Positions 15,053-20,390 of a stretch of DNA of 20,390 bases are shown piece after piece; the stretch's first letter is position 1; each line of letters starts with the position of its first letter. The position numbers and the translations under genes were made by a program. Below the pieces are notes generated by a model. That model worked only from the letters and a program-made list of their open reading frames with translations, made no database searches and had not been told where the DNA came from. The DNA comes from Caryophanales bacterium UBA1744. GTDB lineage: Bacteria > Bacillota_I > Bacilli_A > RFN20 > CAG-826. Location: contig DCHU01000067.1 of assembly GCA_002314915.1 (NCBI GenBank), positions 680 through 21,069 of the forward strand, written 5' to 3'.

Positions 15053-16030
15053 TTATAAGGTGTGGGCGAGTAACTCTTCGTAGCTGACGCTTGATAAGTC
15101 TCTTGGTGCGATATCGAAGACTGTCTTACAGCCGATATCACCACGCTTATTGAGTCTATAGACCGCTCTAGCGTATGCGATCAAGACGCTGCCGGTGAAT
15201 TCTGGGTTTGAATCAAGCTTAAGCTTGTATTCGATAACATGCTTACATTCGTCTGATGTAGCACCGCTTCTGATGACAAATCCACCATGTGGGATGCCTG
15301 AGTGATTCTTCTTGAGTTCTTCAAGGGTGATGAAGTGCACTGTTGTATCGTAATCAGCGAAATAGTTTGGCATCTCTTTGATTTCTTTTTCGATACGTGC
15401 GTGGTCTGCTTCATTTGGAGCGACGACGAAGCATTCTCTTGTGTGTTTCTCGCGTGTTGTGAGTTCTGGATTCTCTCCATTACGGACTCTTTCAAGTGCG
15501 CTTTCTACTGGAATTGTGTACTGTCTAGCATCAACGACGCCTTCGATTCTTCTAAGAGCGTCACTGTGTCCCTGAGATACGCCTTTGCCCCAGAATGTGT
15601 AGTCTTTTCCATTAGGAAGCACTGCTGCCATGATGGCTCTATTAAGAGAGAACATTCCTGGATCCCAGCCTGTTGAGATTAATGATGTTGTGCCATTTGC
15701 TTTTGAAGCGGCATCGACGTTTGCAAAGTGGGTTGGAACCTTAGCGTGTGTGTCGAATGAATCAACAACGCAGAAATCCTTTGCTAAAGCAGGTGTCTGC
15801 TCTGGTAAGTCTGTTGCAGAACCTCCGCAGATGACTAAGACATCAATCTTATTTTTATATGCGAGCACATCGTTTGTAGATGCGACTTCCACTCCTTTGG
15901 TCTTGATTGTGACTGTAGATGGGTCTCTTCTTGTAAATACCGCGACGAGTTCCATGTCGTCGTTCATCTTGATGGCCTGCTCAACTCCTCGAGCGAGGTT
16001 TCCATATCCGTAAATACCAATTCTGATCAT
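15053..16030 (-). CDS. ddh: meso-Diaminopimelate D-dehydrogenase
   Basis: 325 residues, matching the 320-326 of known enzymes. It reductively aminates tetrahydrodipicolinate with NADPH and ammonia to meso-diaminopimelate in one step, supplying lysine and peptidoglycan. The N-terminal Rossmann motif is IRIGIYGYGNLARGVEQAI; FTRRDP follows where NADPH's phosphate is bound. VICGGSATDLPEQTP, VVDSFDTH and STGWDPGMFSLNR are characteristic, as are FWGKGVSQGHSDALRRIEGV and the C-terminal GFVIRSGATSDE. The ATG at 16030 has GGAG 8 nt upstream; the longer open frame to 16084 runs through the promoter and was rejected. It is monocistronic and divergent from the methionine operon. Confidence 0.96.
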   Translation of the reverse strand: MIRIGIYGYGNLARGVEQAIKMNDDMELVAVFTRRDPSTVTIKTKGVEVASTNDVLAYKNKIDVLVICGGSATDLPEQTPALAKDFCVVDSFDTHAKVPTHFANVDAASKANGTTSLISTGWDPGMFSLNRAIMAAVLPNGKDYTFWGKGVSQGHSDALRRIEGVVDARQYTIPVESALERVRNGENPELTTREKHTRECFVVAPNEADHARIEKEIKEMPNYFADYDTTVHFITLEELKKNHSGIPHGGFVIRSGATSDECKHVIEYKLKLDSNPEFTGSVLIAYARAVYRLNKRGDIGCKTVFDIAPRDLSSVSYEELLAHTL

Positions 16031-16055
16031 GTTTGGCACTCCTTTTAATGGCGAG

Positions 16056-16084
16056 ATTATAGCATTCAAGACAATTACTCTCAA
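16056..16084 (-). promoter_or_regulatory. Sigma-A promoter of ddh (extended -10)
   Basis: On the minus strand TTGAGA (16079-16084) and TATAAT (16056-16061) are 17 bp apart, and TGC precedes the -10 box (extended -10). Transcription should begin about 20 nt before the ATG. Confidence 0.8.
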
Positions 16085-16098
16085 AGGTTACTAAAGCG

Positions 16099-16111
16099 TT
16101 TTCCAGGAAAA
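16099..16111. promoter_or_regulatory. 13-bp palindrome between the ddh and met promoters
   Basis: TTTTCC-A-GGAAAA is a perfect 6+1+6 palindrome, 15 bp upstream of the ddh -35 box and 29 bp from the met -35 box. It is a possible operator. The regulator is unknown. Confidence 0.35.
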
Positions 16112-16139
16112 AATTTTCAGTAAATTTCATAAAAAATGC

Positions 16140-16168
16140 TTGCCTTTATTCTTTGTGGTGTTTAAATA
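16140..16168 (+). promoter_or_regulatory. Candidate promoter of the methionine operon
   Basis: TTGCCT (16140-16145) is followed at 16-17 bp by TTAAAT or TAAATA (16162-16168). Transcription would start near 16175, just ahead of the T-box stem I. Confidence 0.55.
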
Positions 16169-16174
16169 TGCCCA

Positions 16175-16439
16175 TCGACATAGAAGAGGAAGAGTAGTTT
16201 CCGAGTCGCGCTAAGAGAGAATCCCGGCAGCTGTGAAGGGAGAGCGGATAAGAAATGAACATGGCCTCGGAGTCGGCAGGGCGATATGTAGCCTTGTCCG
16301 GGAGAGCCCGTTACAGCGAAAGGGTATGCTTGTACTCATTGAGGTCTAGCCTAGTGATAAGCTAGATGAATTAAGGTGGTAACACGGGAACTTCTGTCTC
16401 GTCCTTAACAAAGCATATTTTGTTAGGGCGGGACTTTTT
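16175..16439 (+). promoter_or_regulatory. T-box riboswitch, methionine (AUG) specifier
   Basis: The T-box sequence AAGGTGGTAACACGG is at 16373-16387. Stem I shows GAGG (16186) pairing with CCTC (16265). On the 5' side of the specifier loop is AGTA (16193-16196); on the 3' side GAAC-ATG-G places the specifier AUG at 16261-16263. The base after TGG is T, which pairs with discriminator A73 of tRNA-Met. The leader ends in a long terminator ahead of metN. Uncharged tRNA-Met should allow read-through into metNIQ. Whether initiator or elongator tRNA is read cannot be told. Confidence 0.92.
16396..16439 (+). terminator. Regulated terminator of the methionine T-box
   Basis: GTCTCGTCCT plus AACAAA pairs with TTTGTT plus AGGGCGGGAC over 16 bp with one bulged T and a short AT-rich loop, followed by TTTTT. 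It stands 37 nt before the metN start. Confidence 0.9.
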
Positions 16440-16443
16440 ATAT

Positions 16444-16476
16444 AAAAGACGTCCTACAGGAAGGAGGACATCTTTT
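16444..16476 (+). promoter_or_regulatory. Hairpin covering the metN Shine-Dalgarno and start region
   Basis: AAAAGACGTCCT (16444-16455) pairs with AGGACATCTTTT (16465-16476) with one C-A mismatch and a 9-nt loop. The 3' arm takes in the AGG of the AAGGAGG ribosome binding site (16461-16467) and reaches the first base of the TTG start codon. The arm is followed by few further T, so it is either a translational gate or a weak second terminator. Confidence 0.55.
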
Positions 16477-17480
16477 TGAAAGAGATCGAAATTCGCAACC
16501 TCTCCAAGTCATTCGGAGACCGCAAAGTCTTAGACCATGTCTCTCTCACAGTAGAGAAAGGCGACATCTATGGCGTTTTGGGTTTATCCGGAGCCGGAAA
16601 GAGCACACTCGTCAGGTGCATTAACGGGCTGGAGACGTTTGACGAAGGTGAGATTTATTACCGCGATGAGTTACTTTGCTCACCAAAGAAGAGAGTTGAA
16701 AGATTACAGAAGAGGAAAATCGGAATGATATTCCAGTCATTCAACCTCTTACAGCAAAGAACAGTCTTAGGTAACGTTGAATTAGCGTTAGAAATCGCAG
16801 GGGTTAAAGAAAGACGCGCCAAAGCGTTGGAATGTATTGAGAAAGTCGGCTTAACCGAACACATCAACAAATATCCATCACAGCTCTCAGGCGGACAGTG
16901 CCAGAGAGTTGCAATCGCTAGAGCCTTAGCCCTTGAGCCAGAAGTGCTTCTATCAGACGAAGCCACTTCCGCTCTCGATCCAGAAACAACGAATTCGATC
17001 TTGGATTTATTTAAAAAACTAAACAAAGAACTTGGATTAACAATCATCATGATCAGCCATCAGATGAACGCGATTGAAAGAATCTGCAACAAGGTGGCGA
17101 TCATCGATAAGGCCGTAATCGTGGAACAGGGAGAATTAGGAGATGTATTCTTGAATCCACAGGCCGAAGTTGCAAAGCAACTCATATACTCAGATCACTT
17201 GCACACAAAGCTAAACGATCAGAGATTGATAAGAATCATATTCGATGGCAACTCAGACGAACCAATACTCGCAAATATCATTCAGGAATGCGGAATCCTC
17301 GTCTCAGTCGTCTTCGCAGACACGAAGTCAATCGAGGGTAAGACATTCGGACAGATGCTCATTAAGTGTCCTCTCAAAAATAGAGAGCTAGCAAAACTCC
17401 GTAAGTACTTAACACTCCACAACGTCAAATATAGGGAAGAAGACGCTAACGGAGTGGAACTCGAAGAGGAGGTAGCATAA
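16476..17480 (+). CDS. metN: Methionine ABC transporter ATP-binding protein with NIL domain
   Basis: 334 residues. It is the cytoplasmic ATPase of the MetNIQ importer for methionine. Walker A is GLSGAGKST from residue 36; the Q-loop is in FQSFNLL; the ABC signature is LSGGQ at 137-141; Walker B is VLLSDEATSALD with Asp161 and Glu162; the H-loop is ISHQM. Residues from about 250 (RLIRIIFDG ... GILVSVVFADTKSIEGKTFGQMLIKC) form the C-terminal NIL domain, which binds methionine and inhibits transport in trans. The start is a TTG with AAGGAGG 8 nt upstream; no in-frame ATG fits. metI begins in the metN stop (TAATG). The Met T-box upstream supports the substrate assignment. Confidence 0.95.
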   Translation: MKEIEIRNLSKSFGDRKVLDHVSLTVEKGDIYGVLGLSGAGKSTLVRCINGLETFDEGEIYYRDELLCSPKKRVERLQKRKIGMIFQSFNLLQQRTVLGNVELALEIAGVKERRAKALECIEKVGLTEHINKYPSQLSGGQCQRVAIARALALEPEVLLSDEATSALDPETTNSILDLFKKLNKELGLTIIMISHQMNAIERICNKVAIIDKAVIVEQGELGDVFLNPQAEVAKQLIYSDHLHTKLNDQRLIRIIFDGNSDEPILANIIQECGILVSVVFADTKSIEGKTFGQMLIKCPLKNRELAKLRKYLTLHNVKYREEDANGVELEEEVA

Positions 17481-18154
17481 TGGAAACCTTCTTAACAGTA
17501 CTTCAGATGGTCGGCGAAACACTCGGAATGACCATCATCTCAACCGTCATAGCTTACTTACTCGGAATTCCTCTCGGCGTACTTCTAAACGTAACCGCCA
17601 AGAAGGGATTGAGACCAATTAGATCAGTTAACCTAATCGTTGGAATCATAGTTAACATCCTCCGTTCAGTCCCTTGCTTAATCGTTGTTGTCATATGCAT
17701 GCCATGGACAAGAGCGTGGATGGGCAGAGGCTCAGGAGATTGGTACACGATCCTCATTCCTCTCTCAGTATGTGCCTTCGGATACGTTGCTCGAGTAGTC
17801 GAACAATCGTTGAACGAAGTTCCAGCTGAAGAAATCGAGGGTATTAGATCTCTCGGTGCATCTGACTGGCAAATCATCACCAAGGTGCTTATCCCAGAAT
17901 CAAAGAGCAGCCTCATCACCGGCTGCGCAGTCACGGCGGTCAGCATCATCGGTTACACCTCATTCGCCTACAACATCGGCGCTGGAGGCTTAATCGCAGG
18001 AATCTACGAATTCTTTACAAGAAACACAGGCGACTACATGGGAAAAATCTATTTCTGGATCTTAATCATAATCGTCGTCGTAATAGTACAAATCATTCAA
18101 GAACTTGGCTTATATATTGCCAAGAAAACAGATAAAAGGAGAAAACTCAAATGA
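17480..18154 (+). CDS. metI: Methionine ABC transporter permease
   Basis: 224 residues, close to the 217 usual for MetI. Integral membrane protein of the BPD_transp_1 family with about five membrane segments: near residues 9-33, 48-70, 83-104, 143-169 and 186-212. The EAA coupling loop that docks on MetN is EEIEGIRSLGASDWQIITKVLIPE at about 114-137. The long hydrophobic C-terminal segment (IYFWILIIIVVVIVQIIQ) and KKTDKRRK tail fit. The ATG overlaps the metN stop by one base, with GAGGAGG upstream, and the stop overlaps the metQ start (ATGA), so the three subunits are translationally coupled. Confidence 0.95.
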   Translation: METFLTVLQMVGETLGMTIISTVIAYLLGIPLGVLLNVTAKKGLRPIRSVNLIVGIIVNILRSVPCLIVVVICMPWTRAWMGRGSGDWYTILIPLSVCAFGYVARVVEQSLNEVPAEEIEGIRSLGASDWQIITKVLIPESKSSLITGCAVTAVSIIGYTSFAYNIGAGGLIAGIYEFFTRNTGDYMGKIYFWILIIIVVVIVQIIQELGLYIAKKTDKRRKLK

Positions 18155-19026
18155 CATTCAAGAAATTATTCGCTACATCAGCACTTACAATCCTCTCAGT
18201 TGGCGCACTCTTCGCTTGCGGCAACGGCACAAAGACAATCAACGTCTGCGCTTCAGAAGTTCCACACGCAGAAGTCCTCAACAGCGACGTTGTTAAAGCT
18301 GCTCTCAAAGAGAAAGGCTACAACCTCAAGGTCACAGTCTTAGACTGGACAATCCAGAACGACTCAGTCGCAAACGGTGACTACGATGCTAACTACTTCC
18401 AGCACGTCCCATACCTCAACACATATCAGGGCAAAGTCGAGCTCTTCGCTGCAGCTAAAGTCCACTACGAGCCTTTAGGCATCTACTACGGAAAGGCAGC
18501 AAAAGGCACAGCAGTCACAGAAGGAAAATCATTCGAAATCTGCAACGACTCATCTAACGCAGTCCGCGCACTTCAGCTCTTAAACGCTAAAGGCGTCATC
18601 AAGGTCTCAGAAGAAGGCGAGAACGCTCCATATACAGCAGACGGCGAATTAACCTCAGCTGTTGCTAACAACAAGTGGACATCAAAAGACGGTGTCGTCG
18701 TCACATTGATCGCAGAAGAACTCTTAGCATCTTCAAAAGGCGACTATGACTTCGCTTGCTTACCATGCAACACAGCATACACAGCAAAGATCTCAGCAGA
18801 TCAGCGTGCAGCAGTCGAAGATGACCCAGAGCAGGTCGCCGCAAAGGCAAACATCATCGCCGCAAGAAAGAACGACTACAAGACAAACGAAGGATACAAG
18901 GCAAAGATCGACGCATTATGCGACGTCGTCCTCTCAAAGACAGTCTCAGACTTCTTCGCTGAAAAGTATCTCGGCGCTATGACTTGCGACGCTTCAACTC
19001 AGATCGATTTAAGAGCATCAATCTAA
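18151..19026 (+). CDS. metQ: Methionine-binding lipoprotein (NLPA family)
   Basis: 291 residues. Substrate-binding lipoprotein of the importer, anchored outside the membrane. The signal peptide ends in the lipobox ALFAC with Cys23. The mature protein has SEVPHAEVLN, the NLPA-family ligand region DYDANYFQHVPYLNTY, and EPLGIYYGKA. C-terminal blocks LIAEELLASSKGDYDFACLPCNTAY and AKANIIAARKND also fit. Codon use is strongly biased to GTC, CTC, AAC, TCA and ACA, more so than metN or metI, as expected for a subunit made in excess. AAAGGAG lies 7 nt before the ATG, inside metI. A terminator follows the stop. Confidence 0.95.
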   Translation: MTFKKLFATSALTILSVGALFACGNGTKTINVCASEVPHAEVLNSDVVKAALKEKGYNLKVTVLDWTIQNDSVANGDYDANYFQHVPYLNTYQGKVELFAAAKVHYEPLGIYYGKAAKGTAVTEGKSFEICNDSSNAVRALQLLNAKGVIKVSEEGENAPYTADGELTSAVANNKWTSKDGVVVTLIAEELLASSKGDYDFACLPCNTAYTAKISADQRAAVEDDPEQVAAKANIIAARKNDYKTNEGYKAKIDALCDVVLSKTVSDFFAEKYLGAMTCDASTQIDLRASI

Positions 19027-19043
19027 TAAGCGAAAGAAATAAT

Positions 19044-19069
19044 GGGGTGGTTTATACCACTCCTTTTTT
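19044..19069 (+). terminator. Intrinsic terminator of metNIQ
   Basis: GGGGTGGT pairs with ACCACTCC (one G-U) around a TTAT loop and is followed by six T, 17 nt after the metQ stop. Confidence 0.92.
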
Positions 19070-19141
19070 CTTTTTAATAACGCTTTCAAAGTGAAATATC
19101 TTACGATAGCGTGTATATATACTAACAACGAGGTTTTCAGT

Positions 19142-19414
19142 ATGAACAAAGCAATTATCACAGTAGTAGGTAAAGACCAGGTCGGCATCATCGCCAAGGT
19201 CTGCGCTTACCTTTCATCCGCACACGTCAACGTTGAGGACATCTCCCAGACAATCGTTCAGGGTTTCTTCAACATGATGATGGTCGCAGACATCAAGAAT
19301 TCAGAGAAAGAATTCAAGGACATCAAAGATGACCTTAACAAATTAGGTGAAGAACTCTCATGCATCATCAACATCCAGAAGGAAGAGATCTTTGATGCGA
19401 TGCACAGGATTTAA
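19142..19414 (+). CDS. ACT-domain protein, UPF0237 family
   Basis: 90 residues, the full length of this single-domain family. The ACT fold is visible in KAIITVVGKDQVGIIAKVCAYLSSAHVNVEDISQTIVQGFFNMMMVADI, including the ligand-loop GxDxxGI pattern. ACT domains usually bind amino acids, and this small protein probably acts as a sensor for a partner. The ATG at 19142 has GAGG about 10 nt upstream; the open frame starts 17 codons earlier, but that part is not family-like. The next gene (UPF0210) begins 2 nt after its stop, the standard pairing for these families. A TATACT sequence about 20 bp upstream may be the -10 box; no -35 box is clear. Confidence 0.9.
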   Translation: MNKAIITVVGKDQVGIIAKVCAYLSSAHVNVEDISQTIVQGFFNMMMVADIKNSEKEFKDIKDDLNKLGEELSCIINIQKEEIFDAMHRI

Positions 19415-19416
19415 TT

Positions 19417-20390
19417 ATGATCACAATCAACGAAGTAATTGAAACCAATAAGATGATCAACGAGATGAATCTCGATGTGCGCACTGTCACATTGGGCGTC
19501 TCCCTCATCGATTGCATCGACACTGATGTAAATAAGACAAACGAGAAGATTTACAAGAAAATCACCTCTTTAGCTAAGGATTTGGTCAAAACCGCTAATG
19601 ACGTTGGAAACGATTTCGGCATCCCAATCGTCAACAAGAGAATTGAGGTCACACCTATCTCAATCATCGGTGCAGCTTGCTGCAAAACTGTTGAAGACTA
19701 CATCTCAATCGCTAAAACCCTCGACAAAATTGCTTTAGAGTGCGGAGTCAACTTCATCGGCGGATTCTCCGCTATCGTTCAGAAATCCGCTACCGCTAAC
19801 GAAATCCTCTTCATGAACTCCATCCCTGCCGCCCTTGCTGCAACAGAGAGAGTGTGTTCATCCGTTAACCTTGCCTCATCAAGAACCGGCATCAATATGG
19901 ATGCGGTCAACTTAATGGGCAACAAAATCAAAGAACTCGCATACCTTACAAAAGACGCAGACTCAATCGGCTGTGCTAAACTCGTCGTCTTCTGCAACGC
20001 TCCAGATGACAACCCATTCATGGCAGGCGCATTCCACGGCATCTCCGAGGGTGACTGTTGCATCAATGTCGGTGTCTCAGGACCAGGCGTCGTAAAGAGA
20101 GCACTCGAAGAAGTCAAAGGCTCAGACTTCGAAACACTTTGCGAAGCAATCAAGAGAACAGCATTCAAAATCACCCGCGTTGGACAGTTAGTTGCTAAAG
20201 AAGTCGCTAAGAGATTAGGCGTTCCGTTTGGAATCATCGACTTATCCCTCGCTCCAACTCCTGCAATCGGCGACTCAATCGGTGAAATCTTCGAGACCAT
20301 GGGCTTAGAGAAAGCCGGCGCTCCAGGAACAACCTGCGCACTCGCAATGCTCAACGACCAGGTCAAGAAAGGCGGCATCATGGCATCATC
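19417..20390 (+). CDS. UPF0210 (PFL family, DUF711) protein, 3' end outside the window
   Basis: 324 codons are present of a family that is about 450 residues long; the frame is open to the right edge. Start ATG at 19417, 2 nt after the UPF0237 stop. Recognisable blocks are RTVTLGVSLIDC near the N-terminus, GIPIVNKRIEVTPISIIG, the VNFIGGFSAIVQKS block, ERVCSSVNLASSRTGINMDAV, NPFMAGAFHGISEGDCCINVGVSGPGVV and PTPAIGDSIGEIFETMGLEKAGAPGTT. The family resembles the pyruvate-formate-lyase/ribonucleotide-reductase fold in sequence, but its reaction is not established to my knowledge. The conserved cysteines (CCINVG, EC near 105) and the ACT partner suggest a metabolite-responsive enzyme. Confidence 0.9.
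   Translation, partial: MITINEVIETNKMINEMNLDVRTVTLGVSLIDCIDTDVNKTNEKIYKKITSLAKDLVKTANDVGNDFGIPIVNKRIEVTPISIIGAACCKTVEDYISIAKTLDKIALECGVNFIGGFSAIVQKSATANEILFMNSIPAALAATERVCSSVNLASSRTGINMDAVNLMGNKIKELAYLTKDADSIGCAKLVVFCNAPDDNPFMAGAFHGISEGDCCINVGVSGPGVVKRALEEVKGSDFETLCEAIKRTAFKITRVGQLVAKEVAKRLGVPFGIIDLSLAPTPAIGDSIGEIFETMGLEKAGAPGTTCALAMLNDQVKKGGIMAS

Noticed and set aside
19079..19094. A cre-like sequence (AACGCTTTCA) before the UPF0237 gene
   Set aside because: It has two mismatches at key consensus positions and no carbohydrate context.
19779..20381. A 200-codon minus-strand open frame at the right edge
   Set aside because: It is the shadow of the UPF0210 gene on the plus strand, whose translation carries the family's conserved blocks.
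1..20390. Possible CRISPR array, tRNA, rRNA, insertion sequence or prophage
   Set aside because: No regularly spaced repeats, cloverleaf sequence, rRNA-like stretch, transposase or integrase frame was seen. The only long exact repeat noticed is the 21-nt pair around the orphan cassette.

Overview
The window looks like chromosome of a low-GC Gram-positive (Firmicutes/Bacilli-type) bacterium, probably anaerobic and host-associated. The evidence is two T-box riboswitches, intrinsic terminators with U tracts after nearly every unit, AGGAGG-type ribosome binding sites, diaminopimelate dehydrogenase, pyruvate phosphate dikinase and a large membrane-anchored family 3 glycosidase. An Erysipelotrichia-like gut lineage would fit, but that is inference. 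There is no transposase, integrase, CRISPR array, rRNA or tRNA gene.

Layout. Positions 1-230 are terminators: one for a plus-strand gene off the left edge, one for the first minus-strand operon. From 234 to 10463 all genes are on the minus strand: a GH3 glycosidase with a polytopic membrane protein downstream of it (4580 to 234), ppdK (7601 to 4944), an RlmA-type 23S rRNA methyltransferase (8593 to 7778), a two-gene cassette of unrecognised secreted/membrane proteins (9475 to 8640), and a sugar nucleotidyltransferase (10463 to 9564). The two-gene cassette is bracketed by a 21-nt exact direct repeat that forms a terminator at each end.

From 10607 to 14953 is a plus-strand serine operon: promoter, T-box leader with a likely UCC (Ser) specifier, serC, serA, a TIM-barrel sugar isomerase-like gene whose start overlaps the serA stop, and a TtcA-like tRNA thiolase. 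It converges on ddh (16030 to 15053, minus). Divergent from ddh is a plus-strand methionine uptake operon, metN-metI-metQ, behind a second T-box with an AUG (Met) specifier and a further hairpin over the metN ribosome binding site and TTG start. The window ends with a UPF0237 ACT-domain gene and the first part of a UPF0210 (DUF711) gene.

How the parts fit: uncharged tRNA-Ser should raise serine synthesis, and uncharged tRNA-Met should raise methionine import. In both leaders the variable T-box base that faces the tRNA discriminator fits the assigned tRNA (C for G73 of tRNA-Ser, U for A73 of tRNA-Met). The parts least explained by known biology are the repeat-bracketed orphan pair with its apparently leaderless promoter, the domain-permuted GH3 enzyme with its unrecognised membrane partner, the isomerase-like gene inside the serine operon, and the metN start-site hairpin.
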